A stretch of DNA of 38,830 bases from Rhodoferax sp. (GCF_010365055.1 NZ_JAAFHA010000031.1:1-38830), one strand, 5' to 3'; positions 28,685-37,622 are shown, counted from the first letter of the stretch. Made by a program: numbers and translations. The notes: generated by a model not told the origin, from the letters alone.

Positions 28685-29584
28685 ATGTACCAAGTCAAAA
28701 GAATTTCTCATAGCGAGTTTGTCCCGATCCGCAATCTGCAGTACCACGTGCGGGTGTGGGGCGAGCCGTCCCCTGACAAGACGCCGCTGGTGATCGTGCA
28801 TGGATGGATGGATGTGGCCGCGAGCTACCAGTTTGTGGTGGATGCGCTCAGCCATGACCATTACGTGATCGCACCCGACTGGCGCGGTTATGGCCTGACG
28901 CCCTCGGGCGGCGTGGACAACTTCTGGTTTCCCGACTACCTGGCCGATCTCGACTTTCTGCTCGACCATTACGCGCCGCACAGCCAGGTGAATCTGGTCG
29001 GTCACAGCATGGGCGGCAATGTGGCCATGCTGTACGCCGGCGTGCGCCCGCAGCGCATCCGCCGCCTGGTCAATCTGGAAGGTTTTGGCATGCCCGCCAC
29101 CACGCCGGACGAAGCTCCGGGCCGCTATGCCCACTGGATGGATGACTTGAAGAAGCTGCACCGCGGTGAGATGGCGCTCAAGGCCTATGACACCGTGGGC
29201 GGTGTGGCGCGCCGCCTGATGAAGACCAACCCGCGCCTGGGCGCGGACAAGGCCAACTGGCTGGCGCAGCACTGGGCGCGGCAAGACGCGCAGGGCAAAT
29301 GGGCGATCCTGGGCGACCCGGCGCACAAGGTGTCGCACGCGCAGCTCTACCGGGTCGAGGAAGTGCAGGCCATTTATGCGCGCATCAGCATGCCGGTGTT
29401 GATGGTCGAGGCATCAGACGACAGCATGGGTCAATGGTGGAAAGGCAAGTTCACGCTGGCCGAGCACCACGAACGGCTGCGCGTGGTGCCACAACTGGAA
29501 ATCGCCCGCATTGAGGACGCCGGCCACATGCTGCACCACGACCAGCCGCAGCAGCTGGCCGAACTGATCGAACGCTTTTTATGA
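28685..29584 (+). CDS. Alpha/beta-fold hydrolase
   Basis: A 299-residue alpha/beta hydrolase. The oxyanion region is IVHGWMDVAASY (about residues 37-48), the nucleophile elbow LVGHSMGG contains Ser108, a late acidic segment MLVEASDDSM could carry the acid, and DAGHMLHHDQP supplies the catalytic His. ATG at 28685 is chosen; an earlier ATG at 28658 would overlap the start of the divergent acyl-CoA synthetase. The pairing with an acyl-CoA synthetase hints at hydrolysis of an ester or thioester feeding that enzyme, which is inference only. Confidence 0.85.
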   Translation: MYQVKRISHSEFVPIRNLQYHVRVWGEPSPDKTPLVIVHGWMDVAASYQFVVDALSHDHYVIAPDWRGYGLTPSGGVDNFWFPDYLADLDFLLDHYAPHSQVNLVGHSMGGNVAMLYAGVRPQRIRRLVNLEGFGMPATTPDEAPGRYAHWMDDLKKLHRGEMALKAYDTVGGVARRLMKTNPRLGADKANWLAQHWARQDAQGKWAILGDPAHKVSHAQLYRVEEVQAIYARISMPVLMVEASDDSMGQWWKGKFTLAEHHERLRVVPQLEIARIEDAGHMLHHDQPQQLAELIERFL

Positions 29585-29689
29585 GCCCATGGCGGCGCGA
29601 TCACGACAAATATCAATAACACCCACAGACGCCCGGTGGTAGGCTGATTTTTTATCCCTCCTGCCTCCATCACTTTGCGGAGTTTGTCC

Positions 29690-31012
29690 ATGAAAACAAG
29701 GCTGTTGTTTTTGCAATCGTGCAGTGCGCGCGTGGCGCCCCTCGCCCTGACCCTGACTTGCGCGGCGCTGGTGCCAGGTGTCAACGCCTGGGCGCAGACC
29801 CAGGTGGTCAAGCCCCCGGTGGCGCAGTACTGGATGGATGTCGCCACGATGTCCATGGCCGGCATGGACGAGATGCCCGACCTGCCGGACATGGGGGCGC
29901 TGGGCGGCCTGATGGGCGGCATGACCGGGATGCCGGGTATGGGGGGTGTGAGCTTTGGCGCCACGCGCGGCATGATGCCGGGGCGCTGGCTCGATCTGGC
30001 GGTCGTGACGCAGCGCAAACCAGCCGGGACCGAGGCCACCCAAACGATACCAGCCGGCCAGAACATGGGCCCGAGCCTGCTCTTGCTGCCGGTGCAGGCG
30101 CAACCCAGCGCGCGTCAACCCGGGCGCGAGAGTGTCGACGACATGCCCGAGCGCCCCAAGGGCCGCATCCTGTTTTACTGGGGATGCAGCGAGACCGTGC
30201 GCCCGGGCCAGCCCCGGGTGCTGGACTTTGCCAAGACCGAGGCCCCGGACTACGGCAAATTCATGATGGGCCGCGCGGTGCGTGACAGCGGCGCCAAGGC
30301 AACGCCGGGCCATGCCGTCTGGCCGAACGAGAAGCAGCGCCAGAAGGTGCCCGCCAGCGCGTCTTTGACCGGGCAACACGCTTTGTCGGGCGAGGGCCTG
30401 CCCGCGAGCTTCAAGTTTGCCGTTGGCCAGGCGCAAGACTTCATGCCCAAACTGGCACTAAGCACCCAGGGCAGCGGTGCCAGCGCCACCCAGGTCAGCT
30501 GGCCCGGTCTGCCCACAGCGCGCGCCTATTTTCTGAACGCCATGAGTGGCAGCGACAACGCGGGCGAAGCGGAGATGGTGATCTGGAGTTCTTCTGACGT
30601 GCCCGAGCCCGGCTGGGGCTTGATGGACTACGCCAGCAATGCCAATGTGGACCAGTGGCTGAAAGAAAAAGTGCTGTTGCCCGCCAGCCAGACCCGCTGC
30701 GCCATTCCGGCCGGCATCTTTGCCAAGGCGCAAGGCGCCATGCTGCGTGGCATCGCTTACGGGCAGGAACTCAACCTGGCGTATCCGCCCCGCCCCACGG
30801 ACAAACGCATCGCCTGGGAGCCCGAATGGGCCGCCAAGGTACGCGTCAAATCCGTGTCCATGGCCATGCTCGGTGAGGACGGTGCGTCCAACCGGCCGCA
30901 GAGTCGCCCAGACACACCTCAACCCGGGGCGGAACCAGCGAAATCCAACACACCGGCCATTCCCGGCCTGCCTGATGTGGGCCGGGCGCTCAAGGGACTG
31001 TTCGGCAAGTGA
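29690..31012 (+). CDS. Secreted Met/Gly-rich protein of unknown function
   Basis: I do not recognise a named family. The 440-residue product begins with a signal peptide (hydrophobic about 14-30, cleavage probably after NAWA). Next is a striking Met/Gly/Asp/Pro-rich segment at residues 49-96 with twelve Met, including LMGGMTGMPGMGG. After this, FYWGCSETVRPGQP and a globular region with ARAYFLNAMSG and MVIWSSSDVPEPGWGLMDY follow. A Pro/Ser-rich tail ends with PGLPDVGRALKGLFGK. ATG at 29690 has GGAG 8 bp upstream. It is monocistronic by spacing (105 bp after the hydrolase, 123 bp before prfB). The Met-rich segment could contact metal such as copper or act as a flexible spacer; neither is shown. 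Confidence 0.8.
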   Translation: MKTRLLFLQSCSARVAPLALTLTCAALVPGVNAWAQTQVVKPPVAQYWMDVATMSMAGMDEMPDLPDMGALGGLMGGMTGMPGMGGVSFGATRGMMPGRWLDLAVVTQRKPAGTEATQTIPAGQNMGPSLLLLPVQAQPSARQPGRESVDDMPERPKGRILFYWGCSETVRPGQPRVLDFAKTEAPDYGKFMMGRAVRDSGAKATPGHAVWPNEKQRQKVPASASLTGQHALSGEGLPASFKFAVGQAQDFMPKLALSTQGSGASATQVSWPGLPTARAYFLNAMSGSDNAGEAEMVIWSSSDVPEPGWGLMDYASNANVDQWLKEKVLLPASQTRCAIPAGIFAKAQGAMLRGIAYGQELNLAYPPRPTDKRIAWEPEWAAKVRVKSVSMAMLGEDGASNRPQSRPDTPQPGAEPAKSNTPAIPGLPDVGRALKGLFGK

Positions 31013-31135
31013 GTTAGAGCCAGTTTGCAGGGCGATCCGGGGCGCTGAAGGGGTGTTGTGGCGGCGCCAGGCCTGGTGGCGGGGTGGCATGAGAAAATAC
31101 ACAATTATTTTCAATTGAATTCACAGGCCACCACC

Positions 31136-32243
31136 ATGATCGAAGCAGAACGCATCAACGCCATCGGCGCCCAACTCTCCGACTTGAGCGCACGCGCGCT
31201 CAGTTTACGGGGGTATCTTTGACTACGATGCCAAAGCTGAACGCCTGAGAACCGTCAACGCCTCGCTCGAAGACCCGACCGTCTGGAACGACCCCAAGCG
31301 CGCCCAGGAGTTGGGCCGCGAGAAAAAAGCGCTCGATGGTGTGGTCATCACACTGACCGACCTGGCGCGTGAACTCGCTGACAACAGCGAACTGTTCGAG
31401 ATGAGCAAGGAGGACGGCGACGAAGCCGGCCTGCTCACCATCGAGGCCGACACTGCGCGGCTGGCCGCCTTGGTGGAAGGGCTCGAGTTCCGCCGCATGT
31501 TCAACAACCCGGCCGACCCCCTGAATTGCTTTCTGGACATTCAGGCCGGCGCGGGCGGCACCGAAGCCTGCGACTGGGCCAGCATGCTGCTGCGCCAGTA
31601 CCTGCGCTACGCCGAGCGCAAGGGTTTCACGACGACGCTGGAAGACGAAACCCCCGGTGACACGGCCGGCATCAAGGGCGCCACCATCAAGATTGAAGGC
31701 GAATACGCTTTTGGCCTGCTGCGCACGGAGACCGGCGTGCACCGGCTGGTGCGCAAGAGCCCGTTTGACTCCTCCGGTGGGCGCCACACCTCGTTCGCCT
31801 CGGTGTTTGTCTACCCGGAGATCGACGACTCGATCGAGATCGACATCAACCCGTCTGACGTGCGGGTCGACACCTACCGCGCCAGCGGTGCCGGCGGTCA
31901 GCACATCAACAAGACCGACTCTGCCGTGCGCCTGACGCACATCCCCACCAATACCGTGGTGCAATGCCAGGACGGGCGCAGTCAGCACGGCAACCGCGAC
32001 ATCGCCTGGAAGCGCCTGCGCTCCAAGTTGTACGACCTGGAGATGCGCAAGCAACTGGCGGAGCAGCAAAAGCTCGAAGACACCAAGACCGACGTTGGCT
32101 GGGGCCACCAGATCCGTTCGTACGTGCTGGACAACAGCCGCATCAAGGACCTGCGCACCAACTATGAAACATCGGCCACGCAGAAAGTGCTGGACGGCGA
32201 TCTGGACCCGTTTATTCAAGCTTCCTTGAAGATGGGCGTTTGA
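31136..32243 (+). CDS. prfB: Peptide chain release factor 2 (programmed +1 frameshift)
   Basis: RF2 terminates translation at UGA and UAA. Translation starts at ATG 31136 and reaches an in-frame TGA at 31220-31222 after 28 codons. The context CGG GGG TAT CTT TGA C is the conserved autoregulatory +1 shift site: the GGGGG run acts as an internal anti-SD contact and CTT-T is the slippery codon. After skipping T31220 the frame continues with GAC TAC GAT and encodes 368 residues in total. The SPF specificity motif ([10 protein letters not shown]) and the catalytic GGQ loop ([16 protein letters not shown]) are present. Low RF2 slows UGA termination and raises frameshifting. Its stop overlaps the HAD gene start (TGATG). 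Confidence 0.97.
31208..31223 (+). promoter_or_regulatory. RF2 autoregulatory frameshift site
   Basis: CGGGGGTATCTTTGAC holds the SD-like GGGGG, the slippery CTT, and the UGA that RF2 itself reads. The usual enterobacterial site has AGGGGG; here a C replaces the A. Confidence 0.95.
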
Positions 32244-32941
32244 TGACGCATTCAAGCGCAACGCTGCCTGCGGTCCAGGCCCTGATTTTCGACATGGACG
32301 GCACCATGATCGACTCCATGCCCAGCCACGCGCAAAGCTGGCAGGCGTTTGCAGCGCAACACGGCTTGAGCATTGATATGCCTGACCTGATGCGCCGCAC
32401 CACCGGACGCAACGGGGCCGAGTGCATGCGCGAACTGTTTCAACGGGACATGCCCGACGACGAGGCGTGGACACTGATTGCCGATAAAGAGCGGCTCTAC
32501 CGCGAGCTGTTCGGCCCCATCTTCACCGAGGTGGCTGGCTTCAAGACCTTCTCGGAGCAGGCGCTGGCCAAGGGCTTGAAAGTGGGCATCGGCACCGCTG
32601 GCGACCAGGACAACATTGCCTTTGTGTTGTCGCACCTGCAACTGCCCAGCGCGCCGCACGCCGTTGTGGGCGGCGACGAAGGCTTGCCCGGCAAGCCCGA
32701 GCCCGCTATATTTTTAGAAGCGGCAAAGCGAATGGATACGGGGGCTAGCGCCTGTATTGTCTTTGAAGACTCGCCTTTTGGCATTGAAGCGGCACGCCGC
32801 GCCGGCATGCGCGCCGTGGCCATTTGTAGCACCCACACCCCGGCGCAGCTGGCCGGAGCCCACGTGCTCGCCAGCGTGCGCGACTACAACGAACTGATGA
32901 ACTCAAAATTTCTGGAGAATCTGCATGTTGCAACTTCGTGA
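32243..32941 (+). CDS. HAD-superfamily phosphatase (beta-phosphoglucomutase/phosphatase type)
   Basis: A 232-residue HAD hydrolase with the alpha-helical cap of subfamily I. Motif I is LIFDMDGTMIDS (nucleophile Asp17, Asp19), motif II is the GIGTAG segment, and motifs III/IV are GKPEPAIFLEAA and CIVFEDSPFGIEAARRAGM. ATG at 32243 overlaps the prfB stop by one base (TGATG); a TTG at 32240 also opens the frame. pepN begins inside its 3' end (17-bp overlap), so prfB, this gene and pepN are likely one unit. A repeat-derived tract encodes the conserved AIFLEAAKRMDTGASACIV segment at the normal spacing. The substrate is unknown. Confidence 0.9.
   Translation: MTHSSATLPAVQALIFDMDGTMIDSMPSHAQSWQAFAAQHGLSIDMPDLMRRTTGRNGAECMRELFQRDMPDDEAWTLIADKERLYRELFGPIFTEVAGFKTFSEQALAKGLKVGIGTAGDQDNIAFVLSHLQLPSAPHAVVGGDEGLPGKPEPAIFLEAAKRMDTGASACIVFEDSPFGIEAARRAGMRAVAICSTHTPAQLAGAHVLASVRDYNELMNSKFLENLHVATS
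32705..32759 (+). repeat. Dispersed comamonad repeat, copy in the HAD gene
   Basis: Sense-strand sequence GCTATATTTTTAGAAGCGGC, then AAAGCGAATGGATACGGGGG and CTAGCGCCTGTATT, aligns with the family consensus across nearly its full length. It encodes the conserved helix and strand between GKPEP and FEDSP. Confidence 0.7.
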
Positions 32942-35639
32942 CTCAAACGGCCCGGCCACGGTGATTCGCCGCGCCGACTACAGCGCCCCGGCGTTCTGGA
33001 TCGACAGCGTGCACCTGACGTTTGACCTGGACCCGGCCAAGACCCGCGTGCTCAACAAAATGACGCTGCGTCGCAACGCGGACGTGCCGGTGCAGCCTTT
33101 GAGGCTCGACGGTGAAACGCTGAACCTGGCGCGCGTGCTGGTCAATGGCCAAGGCACCTCGTTCAAGCTCGATGGCGGCAAGCTGGTGCTGGAAAACCTG
33201 CCGCCCGAAGGCTCGTTTGAACTGGAAATCTTCACCACCTGCGAGCCGCTAAAGAACACCAGCTTGTCAGGCCTGTACGTCAGCAACGACTCGTTTTTTA
33301 CCCAGTGCGAAGCGGAAGGTTTCCGGCGCATCACCTATTTTCTGGACCGCCCCGATGTGATGGCCAGCTACACGGTGACGCTGCGCGCCGATAAGCAGAA
33401 ATACCCGGTGTTGCTGTCCAACGGCAACCTGGTGGCCTCGGGTGCCCTGGAAGGCACAGGCAACGAAGGCCGCCACTTTGCGACCTGGGTCGACCCGCAC
33501 AAAAAGCCCTGCTACCTGTTTGCGCTGGTGGCGGGCCAACTGGTCTGCCGCGAGCAGCGCATCAGCTCGCGCGCGGGCAAAGAGCATTTGTTGCAGGTCT
33601 ATGTGCGCCCCGGCGACATGGACAAGACCGAGCACGCCATGAACTCGCTGATGGCGTCGGTAGTCTGGGACGAAGCCCGCTTTGGCCTGCCGCTGGACCT
33701 GGAACGCTTCATGATTGTGGCCACCAGCGACTTCAACATGGGCGCCATGGAGAACAAGGGCCTGAACATCTTCAACACCAAGTACGTGCTGGCCAACCAG
33801 GCCACCGCCACCGATGCGGATTTTTCCAACATCGAAAGCGTGGTCGGGCATGAATACTTTCACAACTGGACCGGCAACCGCATCACCTGCCGCGACTGGT
33901 TTCAACTCAGTCTGAAAGAAGGCCTGACGGTGTTCCGCGATCAGGAATTCAGCATGGACCTGTGCGCTGACGCCTCAAGCCGCGCAGTCAAGCGCATCGA
34001 AGACGTGCGCGTGCTGCGCACCGCCCAGTTCCCCGAAGACGCCGGCCCGATGGCGCACCCGGTGCGCCCCGACAGCTACATCGAGATCAACAACTTCTAC
34101 ACCGTCACCATTTATGAAAAAGGCGCCGAGCTGGTGCGCATGATGCAGACGCTGGTGGGCCGCGCAGGTTTTGCCAAAGGCATCACGCTGTACTTTGCGC
34201 GCCATGACGGCAGCGCGGTCACCTGCGACGATTTTGCCCAAGCCATTGCCGACGCCAACCCCGACTCCGCCCTGTCCAAACTGCTGCCGCAATTCAAGCG
34301 CTGGTACAGCCAGGCCGGCACGCCGCGCCTGCAGGCCAAAGGGAACTATGACGCCGCGGCGCAGACCTACACGCTCAATTTCAGTCAGAGTTGCCCGGCC
34401 ACACCGGGACAGGACAACAAGGAACCGTTTGTGATTCCGGTCAGCCTGGGGCTGGTCGGCCACAGCGGCGCCAGCCTGCCCCTGCAGTTGCAGGAGGGCA
34501 ACACCACAGCCAATGACCATCACCTGTTGGTCTTGACGCAGGCTGAAGAGTCCATCACCTTCGTCAACGTGACCGAGGAACCGGTGCCCTCCATCCTGCG
34601 TGGCTTTAGCGCGCCCGTGCTGCTGGACTTTGACTACAGCGACGCGCAGTTGCTGACCCTGTTGGCCTTTGATCCCGACCCGTTCAACCGCTGGGAAGCC
34701 GGGCAACGGCTGGCGCTACGCAGCGCTATTCAATTGATAGCTGGTGACGCTCTATTGACGGGGGCTAGCGTGCTAAATGATGCTTATGTTGAGGCGATGC
34801 GAGCCGTGCTGCGCCACCCCGAACTGGACGCCGCTTTCAAGGAATTGGTGCTCACCCTGCCCTCCAAGACCTATATCGCCGAGCAGCTCGACGTGGTGGA
34901 CCCACAACGCATCCACGCCGTGCGCGAAGCCATGCGCGCGCAACTGGCCTGCGCGCTGGCCGCCGATTGGCAGTGGGCGTTTGAAGCCCACGCCAACAAC
35001 GGTGCCTACCGTCCCGACACGGTGTCGTCAGGGCGCCGTGCCCTGACTGGGCTGGCGTTGACGCAATTGTGTCTGGCGGCCCGGGACAGCGGCGACAACG
35101 TGTGGCCGGGCAAGGCCTACCAGCGCTTCAAGGACGCCGACAACATGACCGACCGCTTCAATGCCTTGAACGCCCTGGTCAACAGCGGTCACGAACTTGC
35201 CAAACCAGCGCTGGCCCAGTTTCATAACCAGTTCAAAAACGAAGAACTGGTGCTGGACAAATGGTTTGCGTTGCAAGCCGGCGCCTGCGACCGGGGTGGC
35301 CAAGTTCTGCCGGCGGTGCGCCAGTTGCTCAAGCACCCGGACTTCAATCTGCGCAACCCGAACCGGGCGCGCAGCGTCATCTTCAGCTATTGCAGCGCCA
35401 ACCCGGGTGCTTTCCACCGCGCGGATGCCGCTGGTTATGTGTTCTGGAGCGAGCGGGTGCTGGAGCTCGATCGCATCAACCCGCAGGTGGCGGCCCGCCT
35501 GGCGCGTGCACTGGACCGCTGGAAAAAACTGGCAGAGCCCTATCGCAGTTCAGCCCGCCAGGCGATTGAACGCGTCGCCGACAAGGCCGACTTGAGCAAC
35601 GATGTGCGCGAAGTCGTCAGCCGCGCGCTGGCCGACTGA
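32925..35639 (+). CDS. pepN: Aminopeptidase N (M1 family)
   Basis: A zinc aminopeptidase of 904 residues that removes N-terminal residues from peptides in the cytoplasm. The exopeptidase motif GAMEN lies near residue 272 (FNMGAMENKGLNIF), and the zinc site VVGHEYFHNWTGNR near 308 with the downstream Glu in LKEGLTVF (about 331). The C-terminal alpha-solenoid of Escherichia coli PepN type is complete. ATG at 32925 has TGGAG 7 bp upstream and lies inside the end of the HAD gene. About residues 600-618 (SAIQLIAGDALLTGASVLN) come from a dispersed repeat copy, in a region variable between PepN homologues. Confidence 0.96.
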   Translation: MLQLRDSNGPATVIRRADYSAPAFWIDSVHLTFDLDPAKTRVLNKMTLRRNADVPVQPLRLDGETLNLARVLVNGQGTSFKLDGGKLVLENLPPEGSFELEIFTTCEPLKNTSLSGLYVSNDSFFTQCEAEGFRRITYFLDRPDVMASYTVTLRADKQKYPVLLSNGNLVASGALEGTGNEGRHFATWVDPHKKPCYLFALVAGQLVCREQRISSRAGKEHLLQVYVRPGDMDKTEHAMNSLMASVVWDEARFGLPLDLERFMIVATSDFNMGAMENKGLNIFNTKYVLANQATATDADFSNIESVVGHEYFHNWTGNRITCRDWFQLSLKEGLTVFRDQEFSMDLCADASSRAVKRIEDVRVLRTAQFPEDAGPMAHPVRPDSYIEINNFYTVTIYEKGAELVRMMQTLVGRAGFAKGITLYFARHDGSAVTCDDFAQAIADANPDSALSKLLPQFKRWYSQAGTPRLQAKGNYDAAAQTYTLNFSQSCPATPGQDNKEPFVIPVSLGLVGHSGASLPLQLQEGNTTANDHHLLVLTQAEESITFVNVTEEPVPSILRGFSAPVLLDFDYSDAQLLTLLAFDPDPFNRWEAGQRLALRSAIQLIAGDALLTGASVLNDAYVEAMRAVLRHPELDAAFKELVLTLPSKTYIAEQLDVVDPQRIHAVREAMRAQLACALAADWQWAFEAHANNGAYRPDTVSSGRRALTGLALTQLCLAARDSGDNVWPGKAYQRFKDADNMTDRFNALNALVNSGHELAKPALAQFHNQFKNEELVLDKWFALQAGACDRGGQVLPAVRQLLKHPDFNLRNPNRARSVIFSYCSANPGAFHRADAAGYVFWSERVLELDRINPQVAARLARALDRWKKLAEPYRSSARQAIERVADKADLSNDVREVVSRALAD
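34725..34780 (+). repeat. Dispersed comamonad repeat, copy in pepN
   Basis: Sense-strand sequence GCTATTCAATTGATAGCTGG, then TGACGCTCTATTGACGGGGG and CTAGCGTGCTAAAT. GCTAT and ATAGC form the short hairpin seen in other copies. It stays in frame within the C-terminal solenoid. Confidence 0.75.
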
Positions 35640-35681
35640 GTCCCGCCCGATCCATCCCGCTTTACTGTTCAAGGAGTGTCC

Positions 35682-36686
35682 GTGAATAAAAGAATTTCCC
35701 TCACCCGTTATCTGGTCGAGCAGCAACGCATGGACGGCCACATTCCCGCCCAGTTGCGCCTGCTGCTCGAAGTGGTGGCACGCGCCTGCAAGCGCATCAG
35801 CCTGACCGTCAACAAAGGCGCCTTGGGTGGCGGACTGGGCAGCGCCGAGACCGAGAACATTCAAGGCGAGATGCAGAAAAAGCTCGACATCATTGCCAAC
35901 GAAGTGCTGATCGAAGCCAACGAATGGGGCGGTCATCTGGCCGCCATGGCGAGCGAAGAAATGGACGGCATCTACATCGTGCCCAACCGTTACCCGCAAG
36001 GCGAATACCTGCTGATGTTTGACCCGCTGGACGGCTCCAGCAACATCGACGTCAACGTGAGCATTGGCATGATCTTCAGCGTGCTGATCAAGCCAGAGGG
36101 CCCGGGGGTATCGGCGCAAGACTTTTTGCAACCCGGCCACCAGCAGGTCGCCGCCGGTTACTGCGTGTTCGGACCACAAACCACGCTGGTGCTGACGGTG
36201 GGGGACGGCGTCGCCATGTTTACCCTGGACCGTGAGCAAGGCTCCTTCATCCTGACCGCAGAAAATATGCGTGTGCCTGATGACGCCCAGGAATTTGCCG
36301 TCAACATGAGCAACATGCGCCATTGGGACACCCCGGTGAAACGCTACATCGATGAATGCCTGCAAGGCAAGGATGGACCGCGCGGCAAAGACTTCAACAT
36401 GCGCTGGGTCGGCAGCATGGTGGCCGACGTGCACCGCATCCTGACCCGGGGCGGGGTCTTCTTGTACCCCTGGGACCAACGCGAGCCCGAAAAACCCGGC
36501 AAGCTGCGCCTGATGTACGAAGCCAACCCCATGGGCTGGCTGATCGAACAAGCCGGCGGCGCCGCCAGCACCGGCAAACAGCGCATTCTGGACGTTCAAC
36601 CCACCAAACTGCACGAGCGCGTGAGCGTGTTTTTGGGCTCCAAAAATGAAGTGGAACGCATTGCCCGTTATTACAGTGAGGCGTAA
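35682..36686 (+). CDS. fbp: Fructose-1,6-bisphosphatase class I
   Basis: FBPase removes the 1-phosphate of fructose-1,6-bisphosphate in gluconeogenesis and, in autotrophs, the Calvin cycle. The class I metal and phosphate site [12 protein letters not shown] lies near residue 114, with GTIFSV-type segment [20 protein letters not shown] segment (here [15 protein letters not shown]) and LYEANPM-like [13 protein letters not shown] at 35682 is preferred to GTG at 35676 because AAGGAG (35671-35676) would overlap the latter and stands 5 bp from the former; length is then 334 residues. It lies 42 bp after pepN. Confidence 0.95.
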   Translation: MNKRISLTRYLVEQQRMDGHIPAQLRLLLEVVARACKRISLTVNKGALGGGLGSAETENIQGEMQKKLDIIANEVLIEANEWGGHLAAMASEEMDGIYIVPNRYPQGEYLLMFDPLDGSSNIDVNVSIGMIFSVLIKPEGPGVSAQDFLQPGHQQVAAGYCVFGPQTTLVLTVGDGVAMFTLDREQGSFILTAENMRVPDDAQEFAVNMSNMRHWDTPVKRYIDECLQGKDGPRGKDFNMRWVGSMVADVHRILTRGGVFLYPWDQREPEKPGKLRLMYEANPMGWLIEQAGGAASTGKQRILDVQPTKLHERVSVFLGSKNEVERIARYYSEA

Positions 36687-36695
36687 GTAGCCCGC

Positions 36696-36701
36696 TATAA
36701 T
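36696..36701 (+). promoter_or_regulatory. Candidate -10 box of tRNA-Thr
   Basis: A perfect TATAAT lies 18 bp before the mature tRNA-Thr 5' end, just after fbp. TTACAG at 36671-36676 is a possible -35, though a 19-bp spacer is long. Confidence 0.5.
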
Positions 36702-36718
36702 TGCCAACTTGGTGATTA

Positions 36719-36794
36719 GCCGGTGTAGCTCAGTCGGTAGAGCAGCTCATTCGTAATGAGAAGGTCGGGTGTTCGATTCATCTCTCCGGCACCA
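36719..36794 (+). tRNA. tRNA-Thr (anticodon CGU)
   Basis: A 76-nt cloverleaf with encoded CCA. D-arm TAGCTCAGTCGGTAGAGC, anticodon loop TTCGTAA with CGU, T-loop GTTCGATTC. The acceptor stem GCCGGTG/CTCCGGC has one U-U mismatch at positions 6-67. The gene borders about 2 kb of gene-free sequence. Confidence 0.96.
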
Positions 36795-36807
36795 ATGAAA
36801 TAAAGGA

Positions 36808-36836
36808 AAATCCGCTACCTAAACCGTAGCGGATTT
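36808..36836 (+). terminator. Rho-independent terminator after tRNA-Thr
   Basis: AAATCCGCTAC (36808-36818) pairs perfectly with GTAGCGGATTT (36826-36836), with a 7-base loop, followed by further T. It is correctly oriented for the tRNA transcript. Confidence 0.9.
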
Positions 36837-37257
36837 TTTTTGGGCTAGCACCGGGCTAGCACTGAGATCAAAACGTGGCACTTTGATCCTGGAAAATAAA
36901 TGCCGTCTTGTCGCCCAAACACCACAGTGAGGAGGCGCAACTCCATAAATCGACAGTGTGCATTGGGTGGCGGCGCGTCAGCGCCGCTTATCTCCCAGGT
37001 TTTAGCGCGGTTCTGAGGGAGCCCCTTGGGGGCGGACGGGCAGACCGCGCTGCCGATGCCGCGAAGCAGGCAAGGCCCACGGGTGGGCGGGGCACACACC
37101 AGATACATGGCCGCAGGCCACAAGCCAGAACGATGCGCGCAGCGCCTGACTAATGCCTAGGTGCCAGCACACCATCAGGGCGGCTGACGGCGGTGCGTAG
37201 GGCACGCAGTGACCGGGGAGCACCGACGGCGGGCGACCGCTCTCCAGTGGAAGAATT

Positions 37258-37368
37258 TGACATAACGCCTGCTGCCTACACCCGCAGGGCGCGCCAGCGG
37301 TGGGTGCCACCAAACGGAGCTTTAGCGCAGTGACTGGCGCACACTGGAGGCAGTGCGGCGTTATGTCA
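37258..37368. repeat. Nested 111-bp inverted repeat, attC-like in architecture
   Basis: The outer arms TGACATAACGCC (37258-37269) and GGCGTTATGTCA (37357-37368) are perfect reverse complements. An unequal spacer (TG on one side, TGC on the other) separates them from a second pairing CTGCCT/AGGCAG (37272-37277 and 37348-37353). Further in, GCGCCAG (37291-37297) pairs with CTGGCGC (37334-37340). Outer core, unpaired spacer, second box and a long variable interior is the layout of integron attC sites. The core reads GTTATGT, which departs from GTTRRRY at one position. Confidence 0.65.
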
Positions 37369-37568
37369 TTTTCTGGAACGGGGGCGCACCCCAGGCGGTG
37401 GAACTTGCGTGCCAGCCACGATGCGCAGCGAGCCGAGGCCAACACCCAGCGCCACAGCGCTCTGATTGACACCTGCGAAGCACATGCTTTGACTCTGGTG
37501 TAACTCTGCAATGGCTGTACCCAGCCTTTGCGGCTGGCTGACACAACCGGCTTCACGATCTGGCGTAA

Positions 37569-37622
37569 GTGACGATGTGCCTCTGTGACAAAGCGCAGCG
37601 ACTCACGGGGGCACATGGTCAC
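37569..37622. repeat. Inverted repeat around module C1
   Basis: GTGACGATGTGCCTCTGTGA (37569-37588) and the reverse complement of 37603-37622 match at 16 of 20 positions, with a 14-base loop. The structure has no T-run and is not a normal terminator. Confidence 0.6.

Noticed and set aside
31200..32474. 424-codon open frame on the - strand
   Set aside because: It lies opposite prfB and the HAD gene, whose motifs are unambiguous.
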